A stretch of DNA of 63,165 nucleotides from an uncultured Faecalibacterium sp. (GCA_934540955.1 CAKTCY010000003.1:1-63165); one strand, 5' to 3'. Positions 53,731 to 61,510 are shown, counted from the stretch's first letter. Program-made: numbers and translations. The notes: generated by a model not told the origin, from the sequence alone.

Positions 53731-54009
53731 ATGGCAATTGCAAGCGAACAGCAGTATCAGGCCGCCATCAGCGGTCTGCAAGCCTTCCAGACCAAGATCA
53801 CCGAGGCCAGCACGGCCATGTCTACCGCTGCCAAGGACTGCGAGGACAATATGTCCGGCGACGCCCACATGGCAACGGCAAAGTCTGCGCTGGACAAAGC
53901 GCTGACAACGCTGAACGATGCAGCCTCTCAGGCTGCTGAACTGGCCAAAAAGCTGCAGGACGAGCTGGAAGAGATCCAGAAAGCCGGCAGCGATTTGGGC
54001 GACGACTGA
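53731..54009 (+). CDS. WXG100-sized helical protein (3)
   Basis: A 92-aa protein starting MAIASEQQYQAAI (AGGAGG upstream). It has two long helices (GLQAFQTKITEASTAMS and LDKALTTLNDAASQAAE) separated by a turn DNMSGDAHM near 40-48. Length and hairpin layout match WXG100/ESAT-6-like proteins. The usual W-x-G turn is replaced by M-S-G. It ends with an acidic DLGDD tail. It is likely secreted or a chaperone-like partner of the following gene. Confidence 0.65.
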   Translation: MAIASEQQYQAAISGLQAFQTKITEASTAMSTAAKDCEDNMSGDAHMATAKSALDKALTTLNDAASQAAELAKKLQDELEEIQKAGSDLGDD

Positions 54010-54032
54010 TTATCACAAAGGAGGATATTATC

Positions 54033-54332
54033 ATGGCCAAATATGCAGTGACCCCCGAGGGCGTGGATGCCCTGAAAAAATGTTCCACCAGCCTGACGCA
54101 GAGCCTTGAGGCCGTAAAAAATGCGACCACCGAACTCTCCACGCTGGCATCCGACAACAAAGAGGGCCTTGGTCCCCATGCTGACGAGGTCGAGACCATC
54201 CTCAACGACCTGCAGACCTTTACCAAAAATGCCGAGAGCCCCGTTTCCACTCTGAGCAAAAAGCTGGATGGTCTGGCCGGCAGATACAGCAGCATCATCG
54301 CCAAAAAGCTTGGCGGAAGCACAAAAAAATAA
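54033..54332 (+). CDS. WXG100-sized helical protein (4), possible N-terminus of a toxin by frameshift
   Basis: A 99-aa protein starting MAKYAVTPEGVDAL (AAAGGAGG upstream). The helices SLTQSLEAVKNATTELS and EVETILNDLQTFTKNAE flank a turn NKEGLGPHA, again WXG100-like in layout. Its end GGSTKK then TAA is read through an A7 run (54323-54329). A -1 shift there enters the frame of the gene at 54359 without any stop. The short form may be the secreted partner, and the shifted form a WXG-toxin fusion of about 578 aa. Confidence 0.65.
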   Translation: MAKYAVTPEGVDALKKCSTSLTQSLEAVKNATTELSTLASDNKEGLGPHADEVETILNDLQTFTKNAESPVSTLSKKLDGLAGRYSSIIAKKLGGSTKK

Positions 54333-54357
54333 CAGCCTCCGACGCAGCTTCGGCTGC
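54323..54357 (+). promoter_or_regulatory. Possible programmed -1 frameshift site (A7 slippery run plus UUCG hairpin)
   Basis: In the frame of the upstream gene the sequence reads ACA AAA AAA TAA, so A AAA AAA is a textbook X-XXY-YYZ heptamer immediately before the stop. Shifting -1 gives ATA ACA GCC, in frame with the toxin gene at 54359 and open until it. GCAGC-TTCG-GCTGC at 54344-54357 forms a stable tetraloop hairpin 14 bases downstream, in the region where stimulatory structures occur. A homopolymer sequencing error or a natural frameshift mutation are the alternatives. Confidence 0.55.
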
Positions 54358-54358
54358 A

Positions 54359-55768
54359 GTGGCAGCTGGAGCTGCTGCTGGGGCCGCTGGAGCCGCCGCA
54401 GCTGCGGGCGGAGGCGGAGGTGTTGGTGCTGCGGGAAACAGTACGGGAAACGGTGGGCTGAGTAAGGCGGAGACCGCAGGCCTGTTTGGGGCGTTGGGTG
54501 CTGCGCTTGGCTTTGGGATCACTCGAAAAAAAGGGGGAACCAGCCCAACGCAATTTGGTGAGAACGGCCCCTATATCGTCCCCAATGTATTTTCGGCGGG
54601 GCAATATTTTGTTGCCGGCAATCAGTCTGATGCATTTCAGGACTACTGGCAAAATCCGGGTAATTACCGGTCGGAGGCCGCTTCGGGTGCGCTGAAGACG
54701 GAAACGGTCGATCCGCGTGATATCGAAGGGGTCTATCTGAATCAGGGAGAGATCAATGACCCTGCCCGCTTCTGGAACGATGGAAATGGTGGAACGATGG
54801 CATCCTTTGTGGAGATCGCCAAAAAAGTTCCCGTGGTACAAGCGGCTTTGGATCGCGGTGTTCCGCTAAGGACCCTCATGAATGACCCGGATCTCGGTGC
54901 CTGTGCCAGTATCTATTTTTCCGAGAACAACATTCCCGTTGTCGGAAAGGGAAACGGATTTTATACGTTCGACACCAATGGACGGCACCGTATTATTGCG
55001 GCGCAGCTGGCCGGGGTGAAAATTCCCGTAAAAATCGGCAGCACGATCACAAAAGTGGGCTCGGAGACCGAAGAGCAGGCTTCTTCGTCGAAATATCAGA
55101 CCCAGGATGCAGAGATCCCGACTAAAAAGTATGGGACTCCTATGGCCTATTCGGAGACCTTACACAGCTTCCATACGGTCGCCAACGGAAAAAATGAAGT
55201 GTATGATGAGCCTATAGAAACGGGAGAGACGCTTTATTTTCCACAGGGAAGTGCCTATACTAATTTTGCCGGGACCTGCGGCTTGTGCTCCTGCGCCAAT
55301 GTTCTGCGCTTGGCAGGTGTTGACATCGGCGAAAAAGAAATGATCGAATACGCCTATCCCGCCGGACTGTGCGGCTATAACAGGTTTGACGCAGGTGACA
55401 GCGGCGGTACAGCACCGAGGGATCGTCAGGCGATCCTTGCACACTTTGGAATCAAGAGCTCCCTTAAGCCGGTGACCTTTGAAAACGAGAAGGCAAGCGA
55501 TCGTACAATGACGGAGCTTGCAGCTTATGTTGCCGAGGGACGGGGCGTGATCATATCTGTAGATGCCGGTTATTTCTACGGAAGCTCTACAGGCACTGGT
55601 GAGGGACACGCGGTCACTGTCACAAGTGTCATGCGCGACCCCAAAGGAAACATTCTGGGCTATTATGTCTGTGATTCTAATTGCGGCACACGCTATTACA
55701 GCAAAGAGGATCTGCAGGGATCTATGCGGGAGCGCGATATGAACGTGACCGATACCATCATTCGATAG
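54359..55768 (+). CDS. Toxin with ParB-like and C39/papain-like domains
   Basis: A 469-aa protein if started at GTG 54359, which has no good ribosome binding site. It more likely continues from the upstream WXG-like gene by -1 frameshift (see 54323-54357). Residues 1-40 are an Ala/Gly-rich flexible linker. The central part (about 135-230) contains DTNGRHRIIAAQLAG (205-219), a ParB-like nuclease-fold motif seen in toxin modules. The C-terminus has Cys307 in GTCGLCSC, His417 in EGHAVTV and Asp439 in YVCDSNCGT, the triad order of C39-like/papain-fold peptidases. Both domains could be toxic. It is followed by a candidate immunity gene. Confidence 0.72.
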   Translation: MAAGAAAGAAGAAAAAGGGGGVGAAGNSTGNGGLSKAETAGLFGALGAALGFGITRKKGGTSPTQFGENGPYIVPNVFSAGQYFVAGNQSDAFQDYWQNPGNYRSEAASGALKTETVDPRDIEGVYLNQGEINDPARFWNDGNGGTMASFVEIAKKVPVVQAALDRGVPLRTLMNDPDLGACASIYFSENNIPVVGKGNGFYTFDTNGRHRIIAAQLAGVKIPVKIGSTITKVGSETEEQASSSKYQTQDAEIPTKKYGTPMAYSETLHSFHTVANGKNEVYDEPIETGETLYFPQGSAYTNFAGTCGLCSCANVLRLAGVDIGEKEMIEYAYPAGLCGYNRFDAGDSGGTAPRDRQAILAHFGIKSSLKPVTFENEKASDRTMTELAAYVAEGRGVIISVDAGYFYGSSTGTGEGHAVTVTSVMRDPKGNILGYYVCDSNCGTRYYSKEDLQGSMRERDMNVTDTIIR

Positions 55769-55778
55769 GAGCGTAAAA

Positions 55779-56258
55779 ATGCCAAACCTTTCTGAAGTGA
55801 CCAGTGTTTTGTTTCATTCAAGCTGTGCTGAGTATCTGCTCGACGGAAAGATCTGCTCACAGCCGGTCTTGTCCCAGGGGCCAAACGGCTTGATCGATAA
55901 TTTTTTTGTCTATTCCAGAAATGCAAAGGAAGGAACTGTGTTTGCGCCCTCGGTCGCATTTGGGATCGACGCCGAGCACCAGACGGTAGTCTATGTGAAC
56001 CCTTCTGTTCCCATTGAACAACGGGCGTACCGGAATATCCAGACGGATTGCAAGGGCGATTTTCGGGAATTCCGAAAGCATTATGAGGAGCTCTATTCCA
56101 AGGTCCGGGCCTGTGCATTCCGGACCGACTGCACCTCTGCACAGATCCGGGATGTGAAGGAATACTGCCAGTGTCTGGAGACCATTGCCGGGTCTGCCGC
56201 ATGGGTGTTTTACCGTATTCTCAACCCGGACTTCTTTGCATGGGCAGACGCTCTTTGA
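55779..56258 (+). CDS. Candidate immunity protein for the ParB/C39 toxin
   Basis: A 159-aa protein starting MPNLSEVTSVLF (AGGAG upstream), 10 bases after the toxin stop. It has alpha/beta character (SVLFHSSCAEYLL, VSVPIEQRAYRNI, TVVYVNP, DFREFRKHYEELYS). No family is recognised, and no signal peptide or membrane helix is present. Position, size and AT-richer composition shared with the toxin suggest that it is the matching immunity protein. Confidence 0.5.
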   Translation: MPNLSEVTSVLFHSSCAEYLLDGKICSQPVLSQGPNGLIDNFFVYSRNAKEGTVFAPSVAFGIDAEHQTVVYVNPSVPIEQRAYRNIQTDCKGDFREFRKHYEELYSKVRACAFRTDCTSAQIRDVKEYCQCLETIAGSAAWVFYRILNPDFFAWADAL

Positions 56259-56324
56259 GCGAGCCGATGCAGCCGGCATCCTGACGTCTCCTTCTGACAT
56301 CTAAAACGCAAAGGTGGTCAAACA

Positions 56325-58409
56325 TTGTCCTATCTTATCTGTTTCTGCGCTGCCGTGCTGGCAACGGTACTCCTGACGGTACTCTATCTCCGGTATCTGC
56401 ACCGCACCCGGCGGCGGCATTACGGGCAGATCGCGGGCTTCTTTATGCTGGTCGCGCTGCTGGACAGCTTTTTGCTGTTCCTGCCCTATTATGCAAATTT
56501 TGACCTTCTGGGCATCAACGAAAAGTTGCCGTGGTGGATGCTCGTGCCCTATCTGCTCACCCATATGCTGCAGATCAACAGTCTGGATGCCTCTTACGAG
56601 ACGGCACTGCTCTGGACGGAGGCCGGCGGCACCTTCGGGCAGGCTGCTGCCTTTCAGAAGCTCTATGTCTTTGTGCTGAGTTATCTTTCGGCTGCGGTGC
56701 CCGTACTGGGCGTGCTGGCGGTCTCTTCTGTTTTCTATGAAAAGATCCGCTACTGGTGGGTCTCGCACCTGACCCGGGGTAAGACCCTCCAGATCTTCAA
56801 CGGGATCGGTCAGGGCAGCGTTACGCTGGCAGAGGGTCTCAAAAAAGAACAGCCGGACAGCTGCATCATCTTCTGTAATGTGGATCTTGATGACCTGCCC
56901 ACCGGACGTGAGATGGACGAGCTGACCGCCATGGGGGCTGTTTTTACCCAACAGGCACCGCCTGTGCTGCTGCGCTGCGCGGAATACCGCTGGGCGCCCA
57001 ACCGGCTGAACTACCTGTTCGTTCTGGAAGAGGATCAGAATCTGGAGGATGCCATGCAGCTGCTGGACACCATCCACAGCAAGGCGGCTTCGCCGGACGG
57101 GCAGGAACGGGATTGGCCCTGCGCGGAGCGGGTACAGCTCCGGATGATGGGCAAAACCAAGGAGGCAGAGGGTCTGCTGGACGCACGGCAAAAGCACGGG
57201 GTGCAGGTCCGGATGATGGACTATGGCCGCACGGTCGCCTATGACCTGTACCGCAAATACCCGCTGTTTATGGCCTATGATCCGCAGAGCTCCTGCATTC
57301 GTCAGGTCGTTATTGGCGATAACCCCACTGCGCGGGAGATCTTTCTGGAGGGCATCTGGCTGGGCAGGATGCAGAGAGTCCGCTGCGAAGCGGTCTATAT
57401 CGGCCCGGACGCCGATGCTTTCCGGGATGAGCTCCGGGTGACCTGCCCGGGTCTGTACGAGGAGGATACCGGAAGCTGGCTCTATCCGATCCGCTTTCTG
57501 AAAACCGATTGCGGGAGAGCGCTGCTGGACAGCAGTGCCCGGGAATGCGTTCTGCAGTCGGATTATCTTGTCGTGGCGACCGCAGACGATGAGGATAACA
57601 TCAAGTACAGCGTCAACCTGCGTTCCTTCATCTGCCGCAAGACCGGCAGGAACAACGATTTTCCGTTCATGCTGGTCTACGTCCGCGATGACCTCAAGGC
57701 GGACAAGCTGTGGAACATGAGCGTGCTGGAAAGCCGGGTGCGGTACAATTTTCTGGCCTTCGGCTCAAATCGGCGCACCTTCTCGGTATGGAACATCCTT
57801 TCCAACCGCATTGAGGAGATGGCGGTCGGCGTGCAACTGACCTATATGCAGGACGGTGCTGCGCCGGAGCAGGCGCGGCGGGCATTGAACGGCTCCACCT
57901 ACAACTATGCAAGCTCCGAGGCTGCTGCCATGTATCTGGCGGTACGTCTGTTCGATTCCGGCCTTGTGGAAGCGCTTCTGCAGGAGCAAGGGCAGCGCAG
58001 CGATGCCGCGGCACAGGCGGCATGGCTCTACAGGCTCTTTTTTGCAGAGAGCTGCTCTGCAGAAAGCCGACAGGCGCTTTCTGCACTGGAGGAGAGGCTT
58101 CGCGTACTGGACGAGGGAGCGCTGGAGCTTCTGGCCCGGGCGGAGCATACACGCTGGAACGCCTACATGAGGGTGCTTGGGTGGATGACGATGCCGCAGG
58201 AAAAGATCCTGCCCAACATGGAGCGCTACGCAAACGACCACAAAAATTACATCACGCTGGAGCACCCCTGCATTACCACATGGGAGCAGCTTTCCGAGGT
58301 TGCTGCCATCGTCTCCAAGCAGAAAAAAGGCAGGGCAGACCCGCAGATGTATCAGACCCATGACTTTGACATGGTCAAAAATACCTTCCGGATCGCAAAG
58401 ACCCGTTGA
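56325..58409 (+). CDS. Membrane protein with TrkA-N-like and RyR-like domains
   Basis: A 694-aa protein. TTG 56325 is used because AAAGGTGG lies upstream; a later start would lose the membrane segment. Three hydrophobic segments lie at about 3-20, 28-48 and 120-140. A Rossmann-like domain begins near 155 (TLQIFNGIGQGSVTLAE, SCIIFCNVDLDDL). The C-terminal 100 residues have the RyR pattern LLARAEHTRWNAYMRVLGW, then HPCITTW. The last residues are HDFDMVKNTFRIAKT. RyR plus TrkA-N proteins are ligand sensors that sit next to toxins and TIR systems. The kinase-nuclease protein at 23800-28107 has the same two domains, so the two may respond to a common signal. Confidence 0.78.
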   Translation: MSYLICFCAAVLATVLLTVLYLRYLHRTRRRHYGQIAGFFMLVALLDSFLLFLPYYANFDLLGINEKLPWWMLVPYLLTHMLQINSLDASYETALLWTEAGGTFGQAAAFQKLYVFVLSYLSAAVPVLGVLAVSSVFYEKIRYWWVSHLTRGKTLQIFNGIGQGSVTLAEGLKKEQPDSCIIFCNVDLDDLPTGREMDELTAMGAVFTQQAPPVLLRCAEYRWAPNRLNYLFVLEEDQNLEDAMQLLDTIHSKAASPDGQERDWPCAERVQLRMMGKTKEAEGLLDARQKHGVQVRMMDYGRTVAYDLYRKYPLFMAYDPQSSCIRQVVIGDNPTAREIFLEGIWLGRMQRVRCEAVYIGPDADAFRDELRVTCPGLYEEDTGSWLYPIRFLKTDCGRALLDSSARECVLQSDYLVVATADDEDNIKYSVNLRSFICRKTGRNNDFPFMLVYVRDDLKADKLWNMSVLESRVRYNFLAFGSNRRTFSVWNILSNRIEEMAVGVQLTYMQDGAAPEQARRALNGSTYNYASSEAAAMYLAVRLFDSGLVEALLQEQGQRSDAAAQAAWLYRLFFAESCSAESRQALSALEERLRVLDEGALELLARAEHTRWNAYMRVLGWMTMPQEKILPNMERYANDHKNYITLEHPCITTWEQLSEVAAIVSKQKKGRADPQMYQTHDFDMVKNTFRIAKTR

Positions 58410-58453
58410 GAGCAGAGCATAAACACTATAAGCTGTCCGTGGGAGAAAATAGT

Positions 58454-60517
58454 ATGCCTCGTAAAGTCTTTATAAGTTATTCTCATCAGGATCATGTGTG
58501 CGCGCAGGGCATTGCGCGGTTCCTGCTCCGGCAGGGCTACGATGTTTGGATCGATGTTGATAAGCTGACGGTAGGTCAGAACTGGGCTTCAAGTATCGAG
58601 GAGGCGCTGAAAAATTCGGATGTTTTCCTTGCGCTGCTCTCCAAAAATTCCGTTCGACGCGCAGAGGTGCTCAAAGAAATCGCCGGCGCGCTTCACCGCC
58701 ATGAACAGGACCCCGGATTTTTGGTGCTGTTTGTAGTGATCGGTACGGTGCATCCTGCGTGGTTTGCCAATGCGGACTCGGAGATTTCTCAGACTGTCAT
58801 CAACTATCTGAAAACGATGCAATTTGTCCAGCTGGATGCCAAAGGCTCGATCAGGATCTCCAATATGCAAAAACTCCTGCAGGCGTTGCATGGTCAGTGC
58901 CTGTGTGCGGGAACCTATAATTTTGATCCTGTCCGGGATGATTATGTCTATGAAGCAGGTATCCCGGAGAAAGTTTACGATAACAATGCAGAAAACATTT
59001 TCTACAGAGTTCACGCCAGCGATCTTGCGCCATCTACAGCGTTCCCGTTTGCACTGGACAATCAGTGGCTCCCGGATGAGATCATGCAGAAGGATTCTCC
59101 GCTGAGAAGTCAGTTTTTAAAAGTCGGTTATCGGTCATCCGATGTGCAGGAATACCTGAATGAATTTCAAAACCGGAATCTGTTTCTCGCACTGATCCAC
59201 AATCGGCAGATCATCCTGAATCGTGCGTCTATTCTGAACAGCCGGAGCCTGCAAAAGCTCTATTTTTCGGAAAGTGGGCTGCCTGCAGGAGAAAAGGAAG
59301 CTTTTCGAAGGCTGATCCGGGATGGAAGTATTATTGTTTTTCTGTATGGCAATAACGAGATCACGCCTTATATTGAGCAGCTGCCCAGTTATTCCACGGC
59401 ACTTCATGCGGTAGAGCAGTGGAATGCTCTGTGCTCGGAGGTCCCGATGTATTGCATCCGCGAGAATTGGGAAGTGCCGGTGGATAAGCACAGCGAAGAA
59501 TTTGTAAAGCAGTGTACAACGCTTGCGTTTAACACAGAAAACAACGATATGCTGGCGGAATGCTTTGGATTTGACTCGCTGCAGAAAAAGGAATTTCTTT
59601 CGGTGCTGAAAGAGATCGAGATGACGGTTTTTTTGCAGACGCATATCATCGGAACCGGTCACCGCACCGAGGTAAAGGGATATAGTCGCTCCTCATTTTA
59701 TAAAAATTTTGTGGTGGCTGAAAAATCTCCAGAGCATCCGGATCCGATACTGGACTGCGTTTTTGATCCGCAGAAGCCCTTTAGCAGAGAATTGAAAAAG
59801 CTGATCGATGTTTTTTATAATTCGATGTTTACTCGCTTTTTTCAGTGCTCTGCCATGATTCCGGACATCCCCCCGGAGGACACCTATATTTATCAGCTTT
59901 ATCTCCCACATGGTGGAAAAGAAGTAGACCCCGGTGAGTTGGAATATGCGTTCTCTGAATTTTTTAAGAACAAGGATATCCTTCAGCTGATTCAGGAGCT
60001 GGGAGATGATTTTTATCTAAAAAATTGGACCTTGGAGCGGATCTGCAAATATCGGAATACCCTGCGCTGGAGAGAGTACATTGAACTGTTGGAATATATC
60101 ACCAATCGTTCTTCCTGCTGGGAGGTGGATTTCAACGAGGTTGAGAACCTGCTGACATTGCTTGTGAAGAGCATTCGCGATATCCGCACAACGGATACTT
60201 TTACGGAAGAAAGCGCGATTTCGCCTGCCTATACGTTTCGCGTCCGAATCGGCAGTAAGGTGTTGGATGTGATTTATAGTGCGAAGGTGCGGAAATTGAA
60301 GGCTTATCCGGGCACCTTTTTTCCACAGAAACAGAACAGTCTGACACTTCAGTTTTTTGTGGGAGATACGACCTCCCGTAAATATTGCGTGGAGCACTCG
60401 ATCTTTTCACCTGTTTGCATTTTTGATGGAAAAACAAGTTATATGGGCGGCAACGCATATTTTGAGGAGATCTGTGGATTTCTGGTAGAGCAGTGCGGCT
60501 TTATGTGGCTTTATTGA
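58454..60517 (+). CDS. TIR-domain effector with large unknown C-terminus
   Basis: A 687-aa protein starting MPRKVFISYSHQDH (GGGAGAAAA upstream, weak). The N-terminal TIR domain (about 3-135) has VFISYSHQD, YDVWIDVDKLTVGQNW and a Glu near 74 in AEVLKEIAG, in the catalytic position of NADase TIRs. The remaining 550 residues are not recognised; they include FLALIHNRQIILNRASIL and TRFFQCSAMIPDIPP. No membrane segment is seen. Its base composition is visibly AT-richer than the core genes, as is the next gene, suggesting a recently acquired pair. Confidence 0.82.
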   Translation: MPRKVFISYSHQDHVCAQGIARFLLRQGYDVWIDVDKLTVGQNWASSIEEALKNSDVFLALLSKNSVRRAEVLKEIAGALHRHEQDPGFLVLFVVIGTVHPAWFANADSEISQTVINYLKTMQFVQLDAKGSIRISNMQKLLQALHGQCLCAGTYNFDPVRDDYVYEAGIPEKVYDNNAENIFYRVHASDLAPSTAFPFALDNQWLPDEIMQKDSPLRSQFLKVGYRSSDVQEYLNEFQNRNLFLALIHNRQIILNRASILNSRSLQKLYFSESGLPAGEKEAFRRLIRDGSIIVFLYGNNEITPYIEQLPSYSTALHAVEQWNALCSEVPMYCIRENWEVPVDKHSEEFVKQCTTLAFNTENNDMLAECFGFDSLQKKEFLSVLKEIEMTVFLQTHIIGTGHRTEVKGYSRSSFYKNFVVAEKSPEHPDPILDCVFDPQKPFSRELKKLIDVFYNSMFTRFFQCSAMIPDIPPEDTYIYQLYLPHGGKEVDPGELEYAFSEFFKNKDILQLIQELGDDFYLKNWTLERICKYRNTLRWREYIELLEYITNRSSCWEVDFNEVENLLTLLVKSIRDIRTTDTFTEESAISPAYTFRVRIGSKVLDVIYSAKVRKLKAYPGTFFPQKQNSLTLQFFVGDTTSRKYCVEHSIFSPVCIFDGKTSYMGGNAYFEEICGFLVEQCGFMWLY

Positions 60518-60538
60518 AATAGAAGAGAGGAAATAACT

Positions 60539-61300
60539 ATGTCGCTCACATCTCCTGAGCAGCTGCTTTTATTTTGCACAAGGCAGGTGATGCCGACTGT
60601 TTGCCGGGTGGCAGATCAATGCTTGCAGGAACAGTATCAGATCGAGATAAAAGAGCATGGGGATTTTGTTACCACGATAGACAAGAGGATCAATGAGGAG
60701 CTTATCTGCGAGCTGAGGACACTTTTGCCTGAAGCGGGTGTGATCTCGGAAGAGAGTGCTGCTGCACCGGAAAAGCTTGTCAACTGGATCATTGATCCGA
60801 TCGATGGGACAACAAACTTCATCTATGGTCTTCCGTTTGCCGTTTCCGTTGCGCTGAAGGAGCAAAGCAGCGGGGAGACCCTGCTGGGAATCGTTTATGA
60901 TCCTAAGCGGGAAACGGTCTACTATGCGTGCAAGGGCTGCGGAAGCTATCGCCTCTGTGGGAAAACGCAGCAGAAGCTTTCCGTGGGAACCTTTCCGAAC
61001 GATGAAGGCCCGGTTTTCTTTGGGATGCCTTATGATCGGAGCAAGACCCACAGAATTTTTCAGATCGCGGAGCGCTGCTATCGGATAGCTTCAGATTTGA
61101 AACGAATTGGCCCGGCATCATTGGATATTTGTATGGTAGCAGCCGGAAACGCAAAAGCTTATGCGGAGCTGGATCTAAAGGTCTGGGATGTTTCGGCGGG
61201 GATCCTGATCCTGAAGGAAGCGGGCGGGTTTTACAAAAAGCAAGACGATCTGTTTGTTTTTGCCTGTAATGCAGACACGATCCGTCAAATTCTACAGTAG
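60539..61300 (+). CDS. Inositol monophosphatase-family phosphatase
   Basis: A 253-aa protein starting MSLTSPEQLLLF (GAGAGGAAA upstream). All family motifs are present: DFVTTIDKRIN near 41-51, Glu71/72 in SEESA, WIIDPIDGTTNF with Asp86 and Asp89, and Asp217 in KVWDVSAG. It should be a Mg-dependent, Li-sensitive phosphatase, acting on inositol phosphate, 3'-phosphoadenosine nucleotides or similar. Co-directional with and 21 bases after the TIR gene, it shares the AT-rich composition. It could supply or degrade a nucleotide related to TIR signalling, or it may be unrelated. It ends at the border of a truncated TIR/propeller fragment. Confidence 0.85.
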   Translation: MSLTSPEQLLLFCTRQVMPTVCRVADQCLQEQYQIEIKEHGDFVTTIDKRINEELICELRTLLPEAGVISEESAAAPEKLVNWIIDPIDGTTNFIYGLPFAVSVALKEQSSGETLLGIVYDPKRETVYYACKGCGSYRLCGKTQQKLSVGTFPNDEGPVFFGMPYDRSKTHRIFQIAERCYRIASDLKRIGPASLDICMVAAGNAKAYAELDLKVWDVSAGILILKEAGGFYKKQDDLFVFACNADTIRQILQ

Positions 61301-61435
61301 CGTCAAAGACTGCGGTTTCTTCCCGGTATATTTGCTGGATGAACGGATCGCCAAGGCTAACGATTTTCTCCATAGCCGCACCCTCGGCCAGACCGACAGG
61401 GGGTGCGCTTTTATTTACGGAACGGTCTGACCTGA
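61301..61435 (+). pseudogene. Decayed C-terminal fragment of a TIR/propeller gene
   Basis: Frame 61302 onward reads VKDCGFFPVYLLDE then RIAKANDFLHSRTLGQTDR. The intact protein at 519-4229 ends LKSCGFFPVYSLDE then LIAKANTFLHGRTLSQTDR. The intact gene continues VRFYLQNDLT and stops. Here one extra G after the codons for TDR shifts the frame (stop at 61430), but in the shifted frame VRFYLRNGLT and the stop at 61435 are restored. About 83% of bases match over 130 bases by eye. It is the 3' end of a second copy, cut off at the inositol monophosphatase gene. Confidence 0.85.
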
Positions 61436-61472
61436 CGCTGAAATACCCATCTGACGCAAGCGATCCTTGCAG

Positions 61473-61510
61473 AAAAAAGCCGCTCCGGGCGTACCCGGAG
61501 CGGCTTTTTT
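61473..61510. terminator. 17-bp perfect hairpin, bidirectional terminator
   Basis: AAAAAAGCCGCTCCGGG (61473-61489) pairs with 61494-61510 around CGTA. A and T runs on both sides allow termination of the rightward locus transcript and of the leftward gntP transcript. Confidence 0.9.

Noticed and set aside
54344..54357. GCAGC-TTCG-GCTGC hairpin as a terminator after the fourth small helical gene
   Set aside because: No T-run follows, the GC-rich linker continues, and the toxin gene downstream needs transcription through it.
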